From NCBI RefSeq assembly GCF_014218805.1, contig NZ_JACJUV010000003.1, forward strand, positions 80,463 to 144,462: a stretch of DNA of 64,000 bases, read 5' to 3'. The DNA comes from Teredinibacter franksiae. Its GTDB lineage: Bacteria; Pseudomonadota; Gammaproteobacteria; Pseudomonadales; Cellvibrionaceae. The first letter of the stretch is position 1; each line of letters opens with the position of its first letter. This document shows, in pieces, positions 28,039-37,934 of the stretch. The notes beneath the pieces were generated by a model. The model saw only the letters and a program-made list of their open reading frames with translations. It ran no database searches and had not been told where the DNA came from. The position numbers and the translations under genes are program-made.

Positions 28039-29034
28039 CTATACCTTCATCCATCCACCTTGTTCATGGCTAGCAAAAACAGCATCAATAACCCTCATGT
28101 TATTAAGCGCATCGGTCAGAGGTGTAGGTACCGCTATACCTTGTAGTATGGCATTTGCCATTGCATCAACCTGCTTCAGGTAGTGATCACACACTTCCGT
28201 TTCAATCACTTCTCGCACACCATTGTGGGAAAATTGAAGTGTTGCCATGCTATTGTGCGGTTGATAGAAAGGGTATTCCATTAACAAACTACCCGCTTCG
28301 CCGGACACCTGAACGCGCTGCGTTGGCTCAGTTTGAGTCGAACAATATACGTGCGCGCGAGCATCGCCAAAATCCAGTATGCCGTTACCCTGGCAATCAA
28401 CTAAGAAGTCGTCATCCATGGTCAGAGCCGCAACGACGCGTTCAGGCTCACGCCCCATCAAATAACGAGCCGCTGATATACAATAGCAGCCGATATCCAA
28501 CATGCCTCCACCGCCAATTCCCGGCATATTACGTACATTTTTGGGGTCGCGATTAAAGTAAGTAAATACCGTATCAATACTGTTGATTTTGCCGATTTTG
28601 CCGTCGATGATAAGGTCACGAGCCAACGGCCATTGAGGATGAAAGCGGTACATAAAAGCCTCCATCACTTTAATACTGGGGTGCTGACCGACCACATTCA
28701 TCAGCTTCTGCGTATCTTCAACATTTAAGCCGATGGGCTTTTCACACAACACATGTTTACCCGCCTCAATCGCCTTAATTGTCCAAGGAATATGGAGGTG
28801 ATTAGGTAAAGGGTTGTAGATAACATCGACATCCTTCGATACCAAAAGATGTTGGTAATCAGCAAAGGCTAGCGGCAACCCATGTTCCGCTGCGAACGCA
28901 GTAGCCTGCTCTTCTGTACGAGACGCTACAGCAACAACCTCGTTCATACTAGAAGCATTGATGGCCGGGATCAGCTTCTCTCGGGCTATTTTGGCCGTAC
29001 TTAGTATTCCCCAGCGTAACTTTTTCCTACTCAT
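28039..29034 (-). CDS. Gfo/Idh/MocA-family NAD(P)-dependent oxidoreductase
   Basis: About 331 residues from ATG 29034, preceded by GGAGAAG; the ATG at 29085 lacks such a site. The N-terminal Rossmann fold (RWGILSTAKIAREKLIPAI), the EKPIGLN motif with the catalytic lysine (HVLCEKPIGLN) and the C-terminal sheet (GGGGMLDIGCYCISAARYLMG) define the family. Members oxidise or reduce sugars and inositols. No operon partner. The substrate is not readable. Confidence 0.87.
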   Translation of the reverse strand: MSRKKLRWGILSTAKIAREKLIPAINASSMNEVVAVASRTEEQATAFAAEHGLPLAFADYQHLLVSKDVDVIYNPLPNHLHIPWTIKAIEAGKHVLCEKPIGLNVEDTQKLMNVVGQHPSIKVMEAFMYRFHPQWPLARDLIIDGKIGKINSIDTVFTYFNRDPKNVRNMPGIGGGGMLDIGCYCISAARYLMGREPERVVAALTMDDDFLVDCQGNGILDFGDARAHVYCSTQTEPTQRVQVSGEAGSLLMEYPFYQPHNSMATLQFSHNGVREVIETEVCDHYLKQVDAMANAILQGIAVPTPLTDALNNMRVIDAVFASHEQGGWMKV

Positions 29035-29321
29035 TGTTCTTCTCCACTTTAGGGCACCGCTATTCGTGGCTTTAGGCCTTCTCATTGAGCGAGACCCAGT
29101 AATCGTAGTTTAAAGCCCCCTATGACCGCCGCAACCTTTAACAAATCAATGATACCTAACCATCCTATAACGGATAGTTCTAGATACCTTCAAATCATCA
29201 TCTATTATTTTAGAGATAAGACCATAAATTTATATTACTTTTGAGCAATTAGGCGCCACCGCCATTACCTGCCAAATACCTTCGTTTAGTTTGAGCACGT
29301 CATCAAGGAAAGGATCAAAAG

Positions 29322-32300
29322 ATGAACACTTGGTTTATGAACCTGACCCTAGCCAGAAAACTGGTTATGGTATTACTGCTTGTTGGATTGCTTCCGATGA
29401 TTATCATATCGGTCATTTCATCGGTAGTCTCTACCAAACAACTGGAACAGCAAGCCTTCGATCAACTCGACGCCGTAAAAAATATCAAAGCGGCTGCCGT
29501 TGAACGTTACTTTAAGCAGGTTCACAGCCAGATCATCACCATGGCTGACACGCCTATGGTGATAAATGCCGCTGGCGCCTTTAGCCGAACATTTAAACGC
29601 GTTATATCTTCCGAAGACTATTCCACAGAAGATATTGCAGCTATGCGCGAAGATCTAAGCCAGTACTATAGCCAAGATTTTTCAGAACAATACCAATCCG
29701 AAAACGATGGTCGCGCACCAGACACCCAAGCACTGCTTAACGCTCTGGATGACGAAGCAGTTGTTATGCAAGCCCTGTATATTACTCAAAACCCCCATGC
29801 ATTAGGGGAAAAAAATAAACTCAATGGAGCCGAAGGCCGCAGCGTATACCACCGGGTTCACAAAAAATACCACGCCAGCTTTAGTCAATTTCAGCACGAG
29901 TTCGGCTTCTACGATTTTTTTATCGTCGATGCTATTACTGGCGATATCGTTTACTCGGTTTTCAAAGAGCTTGACTATGGTTCTTCACTGCTAGACGGCC
30001 CCTATGCAAACACAAGCTTCGGAAACACTTTTAAGGCGGCCCTTACACTTGAACCGGGTCAAGCTGTACTTAAAGATTTCGCCTCCTACACCCCTTCCTA
30101 CGAAGCTCCAGCGAGCTTTATCGCCACACCGATTATGGCTAACAACAAACTAATGGCCGTGCTTATTTTGCAAATACCGCTGGAACCCATCAACAACATT
30201 ATGGCTGAAAGGTCCGGAATGGGGAAAACCGGAGAAAGCTATTTGGTGGGAGAAGATTCGCTGATGCGCTCAGACTCTTACCTAGACCCCATCAATCACT
30301 CCGTTATTGCATCATTCCGTCATCCAGAAAAAGGCAAGGTGGAAACATTTTCAGTAGAACAAGCCTTACAGGGTAAATCCGGCAGCCAAATTATTCAAGA
30401 TTACAACAACAACCCAGCGCTCTCTTCTTTCAGCAAAATTGACCTCGGCGATTTTTCCTGGGTAGTGATAGCCGAAATAGGCGTCAGCGAAGCCTTTGCT
30501 GGAGTCACCGCGTTAAAATGGACAATGGCCATACTTGCCCTGCTTTCTGCCGTTGTTATTGCTGCATTTGCTTTTTATGTAAGCAAGATGATCAGCATGC
30601 CTATTCTACAGCTGGGTAATACCATTCAGCGCGTAGAGCGCGAAGGCAATTTCCAACTTGTTCTACAGAATAAATATACAGATGAAATCGGCGATACCAG
30701 CCGTGCCTTTAACTCTCTGCTGACCAACCTTTCATCCTCTATTACCGGAACCAATAGTGTACTAGAAGAATTAGGTAAGGGAAATTTCGAAGAAACCGTT
30801 GCAGAGCATTACACCGGACAACTAGGTACCTTAACCCACGGAGTAAACGCTGCTGTCCGCCAAGTGAGCACCGCCAATGACGAACAAATAAAACAACAAA
30901 GAATTGCCGAAAAAAATTCTCTAGCTGCCGAAACCTCGGCTGCCGAAGCCAAAGCACAAGCTCGGCAAACGCTTATTATCAAACAAGCGTTAGATGTATG
31001 CGCTACAGCTGTGATGATTGCGGATACAGATTTCAACATCATCTATCTAAACGATTCCGCAGACACGGTAATGAGCGAAGCCGAAAGCGAAATTCGCAAG
31101 CAGATTCCTGCATTTAATGCTTCAGAGCTAATGGGTACTAACATCGATATATTCCACAAAAACCCACAACACCAACGCAAGCTACTACAGGAATTACAGG
31201 GCAACTATAAGGCACAACTGGTTATTTCCGAGCTAAACTTTAACTTGTCGGCTACACCTATTCGCGATGAAAAAGGCGAATACTTGGGTGCGGTAGTGGA
31301 ATGGGAGAACATCACTGAAAAACTCGCAAAAGACAATGAAGAACGACGTATCGCCGATGAAAACTCTCGTATTCGCCAAGCTCTCGACAACTCCTCTACC
31401 AGCACAATGATTGCCGATGCCGAATTCAATATTATCTACACCAACAATGCACTCAGCGGTATGATGAAAGAGGCCGAAGAGGATTTGCGCGATTTTCTCG
31501 GTAACTTTAACGCCGATACATTAATGGGCAATAACATGGATATGTTCCATAAAAATCCTGCTCACCAGCGCTCCCTATTAGACAATCTGAAAACAAGCTA
31601 CCAGAGCGAAGTGAAAGCCGGTGCACGTACGTTTACGGTTACTGCCAACCCTATCATCAATGATCGTAGTGAACGAATAGGCACCGTGGTTGAGTGGCTA
31701 GACCGAACCGCTGAAGTTGCCATTGAACGGGATATCGACCGCATTATTAATTTGGCAGCCGCCGGAGATTTTTCTCGCAGCTTAAACGCCGACGGTAAAT
31801 CCGGTTTTTTCCTGAGCGTGTGTAACGGCCTAAATCGGCTCATGGACACAACGCAAATTGCCCTAACCGACATCATGCGGATATTCTCCGCACTGGCCAA
31901 CGGTGATCTGTCGCAACAAATTGAGCGCGAATACCAAGGGGAATTTGGCAAGTTAAAACTTGACGCCAATACAACGGTGGAAAAACTACGCGAAGTTCTC
32001 GAAAACATTTCCAGTGCATCAGCCAGCATTGCAAAAGGCGCAAACGAAATTTCTGAGGGTAACACCGATCTAAGTCAGCGCACCGAGGAGCAAGCATCAT
32101 CGCTAGAGGAAACGGCCTCAAGCATGGAAGAAATGATCACGATCGTAAAACAAAGCGAAGAAAATGCAAACAAAGCCAATGATCTCGCCAGTAGCTCTAT
32201 TACTATCGCCCGCGAAGGTAATACTTCGGTACAGGCGACCTCAGTTGCAATGAATGAAATTTCTCAAGCCAGTACAAAAATTGCCAATATTATCGGTGTA

Positions 32301-32753
32301 ATCGACGAAATTGCTTTTCAAACCAACTTACTAGCACTCAACGCTGCTGTCGAAGCCGCAAGGGCTGGCGAACAAGGGCGAGGGTTTGCGGTAGTCGCCG
32401 GAGAAGTGCGCAACCTTGCACAACGTTCAGCATCAGCCGCTAAGGAAATTAAAGCGCTTATTCAAGATTCGGTAACCAAGGTACTCGACGGCGCCGAGCT
32501 GGTAGAAAGTTCTGGTAAAACGTTGCACCGTATTGTTGAAGAAATTGAGCGTGTTGGCAGTATGATGCAACAAATATTCAATAGCGCCCGAGAGCAGACC
32601 AGCGGAATTGAGCAGGTAAACACGGCTATTGCGCATATGGACCAAATGACTCAACAAAATGCCGCACTGGTAGAGGAAGCCTCAGCCACCAGCGAAAATC
32701 TCGCCGAGCAGGCTTACCAGCTAGACCAAATGGTGGCATTCTTTAAGCGCTGA
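29322..32753 (+). CDS. Large membrane-bound methyl-accepting chemotaxis protein with two PAS domains
   Basis: 1143 residues, unusually long for an MCP. Order: transmembrane helix 1 (~15-37); a large periplasmic dCache-like sensor (~40-395); transmembrane helix 2 (~398-420); HAMP (~423-480); coiled region; two PAS domains built on the same plan (~556-660 and ~686-793, each with MIADxxFNIIY and DxFHKNPxHQR); a second HAMP-like part (~803-890); then the signalling domain with hairpin tip [20 protein letters not shown] (around 997-1016). The PAS copies are duplicates of each other. There is no C-terminal CheR-docking pentapeptide (it ends MVAFFKR). AAGGA precedes the ATG. The ligand is unknown. 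Confidence 0.9.
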   Translation: MNTWFMNLTLARKLVMVLLLVGLLPMIIISVISSVVSTKQLEQQAFDQLDAVKNIKAAAVERYFKQVHSQIITMADTPMVINAAGAFSRTFKRVISSEDYSTEDIAAMREDLSQYYSQDFSEQYQSENDGRAPDTQALLNALDDEAVVMQALYITQNPHALGEKNKLNGAEGRSVYHRVHKKYHASFSQFQHEFGFYDFFIVDAITGDIVYSVFKELDYGSSLLDGPYANTSFGNTFKAALTLEPGQAVLKDFASYTPSYEAPASFIATPIMANNKLMAVLILQIPLEPINNIMAERSGMGKTGESYLVGEDSLMRSDSYLDPINHSVIASFRHPEKGKVETFSVEQALQGKSGSQIIQDYNNNPALSSFSKIDLGDFSWVVIAEIGVSEAFAGVTALKWTMAILALLSAVVIAAFAFYVSKMISMPILQLGNTIQRVEREGNFQLVLQNKYTDEIGDTSRAFNSLLTNLSSSITGTNSVLEELGKGNFEETVAEHYTGQLGTLTHGVNAAVRQVSTANDEQIKQQRIAEKNSLAAETSAAEAKAQARQTLIIKQALDVCATAVMIADTDFNIIYLNDSADTVMSEAESEIRKQIPAFNASELMGTNIDIFHKNPQHQRKLLQELQGNYKAQLVISELNFNLSATPIRDEKGEYLGAVVEWENITEKLAKDNEERRIADENSRIRQALDNSSTSTMIADAEFNIIYTNNALSGMMKEAEEDLRDFLGNFNADTLMGNNMDMFHKNPAHQRSLLDNLKTSYQSEVKAGARTFTVTANPIINDRSERIGTVVEWLDRTAEVAIERDIDRIINLAAAGDFSRSLNADGKSGFFLSVCNGLNRLMDTTQIALTDIMRIFSALANGDLSQQIEREYQGEFGKLKLDANTTVEKLREVLENISSASASIAKGANEISEGNTDLSQRTEEQASSLEETASSMEEMITIVKQSEENANKANDLASSSITIAREGNTSVQATSVAMNEISQASTKIANIIGVIDEIAFQTNLLALNAAVEAARAGEQGRGFAVVAGEVRNLAQRSASAAKEIKALIQDSVTKVLDGAELVESSGKTLHRIVEEIERVGSMMQQIFNSAREQTSGIEQVNTAIAHMDQMTQQNAALVEEASATSENLAEQAYQLDQMVAFFKR

Positions 32754-32854
32754 GCAGTATCAATAATGTCACTTGCTTCGTTAGTGGACACTCATATACA
32801 ATCGCGCAAATTTACAGCAGTTCAGTATTTAATCAACACAAGAGGGAATGCAAC

Positions 32855-33160
32855 TTGACGGAAGCTCACGAAGCATTGAGCGAACATGCACGAGACGCAG
32901 CCAGCCTATTGAAAGAGCTCGGAAACGAAAGCAGGCTGATGGTGTGCTGCTCGCTGGGGGATAGTGAACTGTGTGTTGGCGAGTTAAATCAATTGGTGCC
33001 ACTCAGTCAATCTGCGCTGTCCCAACACTTGGCTCGTTTACGCGACGCAGGCCTGGTGACAACCCGCAAAGAAGGCCAGACCGTCTATTACCGTCTGGCG
33101 GGCGACAAAGCGGTAAAAATAATAACAACGTTGAAATCCATATACTGCCCCGAACAATAA
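32855..33160 (+). CDS. ArsR-family regulator of the BigR/YgaV (sulfide/persulfide-sensing) type
   Basis: 101 residues from TTG 32855, preceded by GAGGGAA. Winged helix with recognition segment LSQSALSQHLARLRDAGLVTTRK. Cysteines C31, C32, C40 and C98; the last sits in the terminal helix (SIYCPEQ) as in BigR/SqrR, where a cysteine pair senses persulfides. The partner gene 22 bp downstream codes a YgaP-like rhodanese, the same pairing as E. coli ygaV-ygaP. I infer repression of the pair in the absence of reactive sulfur. The exact cysteine pairing is not established here. Confidence 0.82.
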   Translation: MTEAHEALSEHARDAASLLKELGNESRLMVCCSLGDSELCVGELNQLVPLSQSALSQHLARLRDAGLVTTRKEGQTVYYRLAGDKAVKIITTLKSIYCPEQ

Positions 33161-33182
33161 CGTCTTCCAAATAGAGAGATCC

Positions 33183-33728
33183 ATGAGCACATCCCGTATT
33201 TCCGCTGCGGAGTTTGAAAACCTCCGCGGCTCAACGTCGTCTTCACCAATATCTGTTATCGATCTGCGTACAAGTGCAGAGATTGAGCAAGAGCGTATTG
33301 CCGACTGTATTTGCCTACCATTTCAACAAGCCAATACGGAAACCGTTGCCCACGCGTTCACAAACCGAGCCGATAAAACCGATAATCGTCTGTTTTTACT
33401 GTGCCAGAGCGGCATGCGCGCGGACGCCACCGTGCGCCAGTTGGGCCCGCAGCCCGGTATTGAATGGGTGATCATTGAGGGGGGCGTAAACGCCATTAAA
33501 GCGGCCGGTGGAAACGTTATCAAAGGGAAAGTCCGCAGCATTCCTCTTGAGCGACAGGTACGTATCGCAGCGGGAATAGCTATTCTTGCAGGCGTTTTAC
33601 TCGGTGCTACCCTTAACCCCAACTTTCTACTGCTTTCAGGGTTTGTCGGTGCAGGGCTGGTATTTGCCGGTGTAACCAACCGTTGTGGATTGGCCTTTTT
33701 ACTGGCACGCATGCCTTGGAATCACTAA
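33183..33728 (+). CDS. YgaP-like membrane-anchored rhodanese
   Basis: 181 residues. An N-terminal rhodanese domain has the persulfide cysteine C74 in LLCQSGMRAD; the C-terminal part is the DUF2892 membrane anchor (RQVRIAAGIAILAGVLLGA; GAGLVFAGVTNRCGLAFLLA). This is the architecture of E. coli YgaP, an inner-membrane sulfurtransferase. Directly downstream of, and likely co-transcribed with, the BigR/YgaV-type regulator. Confidence 0.87.
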   Translation: MSTSRISAAEFENLRGSTSSSPISVIDLRTSAEIEQERIADCICLPFQQANTETVAHAFTNRADKTDNRLFLLCQSGMRADATVRQLGPQPGIEWVIIEGGVNAIKAAGGNVIKGKVRSIPLERQVRIAAGIAILAGVLLGATLNPNFLLLSGFVGAGLVFAGVTNRCGLAFLLARMPWNH

Positions 33729-33744
33729 GCCTGACACCCTGTTT

Positions 33745-33784
33745 AGGGAACCTCTCATCAAGTAAAAACAACAAGCGGTTCCCT
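33745..33784. repeat. Inverted repeat containing the GGGAACC motif
   Basis: AGGGAACC (33745-33752) and GGTTCCCT (33777-33784) are exact reverse complements with 24 bases between. It lies between ygaP-like and the response-regulator gene. The left arm extends into TTTAGGGAACCTCT, a motif also found at 20209 and (inverted) at 52063. Confidence 0.55.
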
Positions 33785-33872
33785 GCTTAGATGTCAATTT
33801 CAAATACACGTCAATTTCAGGTCAACACGCCTTCCACCCCTAGCTTATAATGCCCAATTAGAGGAAGAAATC

Positions 33873-34541
33873 ATGATCGTGTTACTTGTTGAAGACAACC
33901 GCGACCTTGCGGGCAGTGTACTTGATTATCTGGAAATGGAAGGCTTTGATTGCGACTACGCCGAGCGTGGCGACCACGCCCTAGAGCTATGCCGCGACAA
34001 CACCTATGACGCCATGATCCTAGACATTATGATGCCCGGCCTAGACGGCCTTAGTCTGTGTAAAACCCTACGCGAGCACGGTAACAATGCGCCGGTTATC
34101 ATGCTTACTGCTCGTGACACGCTCGACGACAAGCTTGCGGGGTTCGAGGCCGGTGCAGACGACTACCTGGTAAAACCCTTCGATCTCCCAGAACTGTCGG
34201 CCCGTGTTCGTGCCATTACCAAGCGTAAAACCAGCAACGGTTCAAGCCTAAAAGTGGCCGACCTCGAAGTCAATCTCGACAACCACCAGGCTACTCGTAG
34301 CGAACAACCCATCGACCTGTCTCCCGCCTGCTGGAAACTTTTGGTTGCCCTTATTCAGTCCAGCCCAAGGGTTTTATCGCGCTATGAGCTAGAAAGTGTT
34401 TTATGGAAAGACAGCCCGCCCGATTCAGAAGCCTTAAAATCACACCTGTACACTCTGCGCAAGCTGGTCGATAAGCCGTTCGCAAACCCACTGATTCACA
34501 CCTTGCGTGGCGTTGGAGTTGCACTTCGTGACAATAGCTAG
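33873..34541 (+). CDS. OmpR-family response regulator
   Basis: 222 residues. Receiver domain with the acidic pair ED at 7-8, phospho-acceptor D51 in MILDIMMPGLDGL, T in MLTARD and K in LVKPFDLPE; then a winged-helix DNA-binding domain (RVLSRYELESVLW, SEALKSHLYTLRKLVD). AGAGGAAG precedes the ATG. The partner histidine kinase gene overlaps its 3' end. Target genes are not visible. Confidence 0.92.
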   Translation: MIVLLVEDNRDLAGSVLDYLEMEGFDCDYAERGDHALELCRDNTYDAMILDIMMPGLDGLSLCKTLREHGNNAPVIMLTARDTLDDKLAGFEAGADDYLVKPFDLPELSARVRAITKRKTSNGSSLKVADLEVNLDNHQATRSEQPIDLSPACWKLLVALIQSSPRVLSRYELESVLWKDSPPDSEALKSHLYTLRKLVDKPFANPLIHTLRGVGVALRDNS

Positions 34542-35841
34542 CCCGTCGTGCTCACTACGAGCCCGGATTGGCAAGATAGTTCTTATCTTTTCGATCCTGC
34601 TAGTTTCCTTCTATACCACCATGCTTGCCATGCTGTATGAGTGGGGGTTGGCTGACGCCACCCACGGTATTGTCTGGCAGGAAGCACACCTGTTCAAACA
34701 GGCATTTGCCAAAGACCCGAACACACCGTTACCGAACACACAAAGTCTGAGCGGTTATATCGGAGAAAACAGTGTGCCGGATGAAATTTTACAGTGGTAC
34801 CCACATCGAAAGTGGCGGCACTGGTCTGCAGACGAAGAAGGCCTACTGTATCGTTTCCACAAAAACAACGGTACCGAATCGCACTTCCATCTACTCATAA
34901 CCCCATTACGCGACGCCAACAAACGTCTCTTTATTTTTTACAACATAACCGTTACCGATGCCGTAGCGGCAAAAGTTTGGCGTAAGTTTAAGCTACTAGC
35001 CGTGGTGGGTGGCATTCTTGTTATTGCCATGCTGCTGGTATTCAAAACCACAATCGCACGCTCTCTGACCCATATCACCAGCCTGTCACGATGGATCGAC
35101 GACCTCGACCAATCACACCCCCCAAAACAATTACCCGCCGATATTCAGACCGATGAAATTGGCCAGATGGCCGAAAGCTTGTACAACGCTCTGCAGCGAA
35201 TCCACCACTACAACGAACGTGAAAGACAGTTTCTACGCAACGCCAGCCACGAACTTCGCACACCCATCGCCATTATTCGCAACGCTATGGATGTGCTCGA
35301 GCACAAACGCAAAGTGGGCCATAACGATATTGATCGCCTTTTACAGCGTATTCGCCGCGCTGGCGACACCATGAAATCCGTAACGGAAGCAATTCTCTGG
35401 CTTGCAGTAGAAAACTATTCAGCACCGGGCAAACAGCAAACTAACCTTCGAGCTTTAATGGATGAAATTATCGCCGAAAACGAAAGCCTCAACGACGGTA
35501 AATCTGTAGAGGTCAACACCCAACTTGAAACGCTCGACACCCTTGAAATTGAATCATCACTTGTTCACATTGTACTCGACAACTTAGTGCGCAACGCCTT
35601 TCAACACAGCTCCTCTGGCCGCATTGACATTGTTGCCAGCGGGCCCAACAGCCTGCGGATCACCAACTCAAACCCCTGCTACTGCTCCGAATCGCCCAAC
35701 CATAAAGATGCCGCGGAAGCACTGGCCACCGGCAGTTTTGGCCTAGGTCTCACGCTGGTGAAAAAAATTACTGATCGACAAAACTGGCGATTCACTTTCC
35801 ATGTCGACGAGCAACAGGCGATAGCCGAAATTAGCTTTTAG
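34528..35841 (+). CDS. Membrane sensor histidine kinase
   Basis: About 437 residues. TM1 (KIVLIFSILLVSFYTTMLAML), periplasmic segment of ~110 residues, TM2 (LLAVVGGILVIAMLLVF), HAMP, then the H-box FLRNASHELRTPIAIIRNAM, N-box IVLDNLVRNAFQHSS and G-box GSFGLGLTLVKKI. The predicted start is GTG 34528 (with GGAG ~10 bases before), overlapping the response regulator stop by 14 bp; a GTG at 34507 is also possible. Cognate kinase of the preceding regulator. Stimulus unknown. A small hairpin (AGCCG...CGGCT) surrounds the stop codon. Confidence 0.88.
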   Translation: MTIASPSCSLRARIGKIVLIFSILLVSFYTTMLAMLYEWGLADATHGIVWQEAHLFKQAFAKDPNTPLPNTQSLSGYIGENSVPDEILQWYPHRKWRHWSADEEGLLYRFHKNNGTESHFHLLITPLRDANKRLFIFYNITVTDAVAAKVWRKFKLLAVVGGILVIAMLLVFKTTIARSLTHITSLSRWIDDLDQSHPPKQLPADIQTDEIGQMAESLYNALQRIHHYNERERQFLRNASHELRTPIAIIRNAMDVLEHKRKVGHNDIDRLLQRIRRAGDTMKSVTEAILWLAVENYSAPGKQQTNLRALMDEIIAENESLNDGKSVEVNTQLETLDTLEIESSLVHIVLDNLVRNAFQHSSSGRIDIVASGPNSLRITNSNPCYCSESPNHKDAAEALATGSFGLGLTLVKKITDRQNWRFTFHVDEQQAIAEISF

Positions 35842-36246
35842 CCGTGAAAGAGCGGCTAACTCATGCCCTCAAGCGCTAACCATCATTTATGGAACAACGG
35901 TTTTTCCAACAATACTCAGCAACGATTTTGTATGCCTATTACCAGCTCAAGAAAATAAAGATAAATAGGGCTTCGACGAAGGCTTCACGCCACAAACACA
36001 GAATCATTATGGAAGAAGCAGGAATACGGAACCCATTGTGGTTACTGTACTCACGAATTAAATGAATTGATAGGCGATTCCAGCTTGACTACCGAAACAG
36101 CTACCTCTCATCAATAAATTTGATCAAAACAACTTTATGTTTTTTGGATACGAATTAAAGTCTGGAAAATAAACCATACCTACGAACAAAAAAACGGACG
36201 ATTACTCGCCCGCCAATTGTTTTTAGGTCAACAAATTATTCAATGA
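35842..36246. other. Intergenic region
   Basis: No supported gene in ~400 bp between the kinase and the convergent lipoprotein gene. A 58-codon frame (35889-36065) lacks a ribosome site and any recognisable similarity. The hairpin AGCCG-TGAAAGAG-CGGCT (35840-35858) may help termination of the kinase gene but has no T tract. Confidence 0.4.
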
Positions 36247-37488
36247 TTAGATGCGCTGTAGAAATACAGTCTCGTCATCAATATTCACCGTCATTACATT
36301 GCCATCTACACTGGCTTCAAAAGTTGCCGTATTAGATTCATCTGCCAATAGCGAAGTACCGATGTCTTTTTGAATCGCGACCGTCACTATTCCCTCACTC
36401 ACAGTGTAAGTTCCCCACTCAAAGCCGGTATCGTCATCTTCTTCATAAGGTTGCACCGCCATGTAAGTGCCATCGGCAGCAAACACAAACAGTATTTTTG
36501 CATCTAAGTCGCCACTGAAGGTCCAAGTACCAACAATATCGTCGGGTTCGGTGTCGAGACGAGAGAACGTGTAATTACCAGATTCTCTATCATCGTCAGT
36601 TTCGAAAAAGAAGGTGTCGCCATCCAAGGTAATATCCAGCTCAGCCCCGGCAGGCCCGATGGCACCATTTAAATCGAGTATAGAATTAAAGTTGAGCATA
36701 CCGTTTGTGTAGCTGTAAGCACCATACTCCCAATCGTCGCCATCGTTAATTTCGTTTACTTCAATAAAGTAGTAGTCACCGTTAGTCAACACAGCAACAA
36801 TACCTGCATCACTTCCACCGACAAAAACATCCGGTCTACTAGACAAACGCCATACACCCGCAAGGGTAGTGGTGGCAGCCACTTCTTCTAAAGTGCTCGC
36901 AAGGTGAGCAATGGCCGCGTCTGCATCCACTAAACTGCTGGGCACAACATCCTGACCACCCGCCGAGATTACTTCGAGTAGATCGGAGGTGCTGGCAAAA
37001 TCTTCAACAGGAACATCAAAATCAAGCTGCGTGGTAATACCGGCTGCCGTGTCAGAAAGCATAATACCATTGCTGGGGTCACCGTCTGTGTCCATGGTTT
37101 GCAGCAAGCGAATAATATTCACCACGACGTTATTCGCCGTGTCATCGGTACCGGCGATATCCAGCGGGGTAATAATGGCGCCCGCATCAGTGGTTGGCAA
37201 TGCCAACCCACCAATTTCAAAGGTTACAGTTTCCCCTGCTTCGTAGGAAAACTCACCGGCCGTATTGGTAGTGCCGATATGGGTTTCCGTTACGTAACCG
37301 ATATTGCCTACCGCGCTATCAAGGAAGCGACCGGTAAGCGCGGTAGGAGCAGCGGTGGGCTCAGCCGTTGGTTCAGCCGTGGGATTGGGGTTTGTACTTC
37401 CACCATCGGAGCTTGAACCACCACCACAGGCGGCCAGAGATCCAATTGCAAGCGCCGCGACTAACGCGCGATAAGGGTTTAAAAACAT
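36247..37488 (-). CDS. Secreted lipoprotein with Pro-Thr linker and beta-rich body
   Basis: 413 residues. A lipobox (LAAC, followed by GGGSSSDGGS) marks lipidation; a P-T-A-E-rich linker (NPNPTAEPTAEPTAAPTA) follows, then a beta-rich acidic body with repeated short segments (GVWRLSSRPDVFVGG and GTWTFSGDLDAKILFVFAADGTYM) that look like duplicated beta-sandwich units. No enzymatic motif was recognised. Such lipoproteins are common in Cellvibrionaceae and presented at the outer membrane. The gene is transcribed alone. Function unknown. Confidence 0.75.
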   Translation of the reverse strand: MFLNPYRALVAALAIGSLAACGGGSSSDGGSTNPNPTAEPTAEPTAAPTALTGRFLDSAVGNIGYVTETHIGTTNTAGEFSYEAGETVTFEIGGLALPTTDAGAIITPLDIAGTDDTANNVVVNIIRLLQTMDTDGDPSNGIMLSDTAAGITTQLDFDVPVEDFASTSDLLEVISAGGQDVVPSSLVDADAAIAHLASTLEEVAATTTLAGVWRLSSRPDVFVGGSDAGIVAVLTNGDYYFIEVNEINDGDDWEYGAYSYTNGMLNFNSILDLNGAIGPAGAELDITLDGDTFFFETDDDRESGNYTFSRLDTEPDDIVGTWTFSGDLDAKILFVFAADGTYMAVQPYEEDDDTGFEWGTYTVSEGIVTVAIQKDIGTSLLADESNTATFEASVDGNVMTVNIDDETVFLQRI

Positions 37489-37934
37489 CTTGAATCCTTC
37501 TACTGAGTGGGTGAATTAAATTAGCCATACACAGATGCATCAAACGCAGACGCCCCAAGAAATGAGAATCAGTTAACGTTTTGATGCTTAGACACGATAT
37601 CCGAACAGCACTTAAGTGGCAATTATTTTTTTTCACACCAACCTTTAGTTAGGCCTTAACATGCATAGAAGCCATACATTTTAACTGCTATAACTGTCAG
37701 GAATGAAACAAACGACAGGAGAGTTCGTCGATACGCGATGGCCGGGTAACTAAGGGGAATGATGAGTCACAGACAGTTAAACACTGGCAGGCTGCACACC
37801 CGTCAACGTTCTGGCAGGCACAGCTAGAAAACAACAAACGCTCCTCAAACAAAAGAGCGCCCAGCTCATTCTCAGTATTTTACTGATACCTATGCCTTGG
37901 GTTTATTCAAATACCCTATACAGGAAGTACCGTG
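37489..37934. other. Intergenic region
   Basis: About 445 bp between the lipoprotein and pectate lyase genes, both on the minus strand. No coding frame, repeat or strong hairpin was recognised; it must contain the promoter of the lipoprotein gene. A weak stem CGCTC...GAGCG occurs near 37840-37860. Confidence 0.35.

Noticed and set aside
35889..36065. 58-codon open frame after the histidine kinase gene
   Set aside because: No ribosome site, no recognisable motif, no coding-like character.
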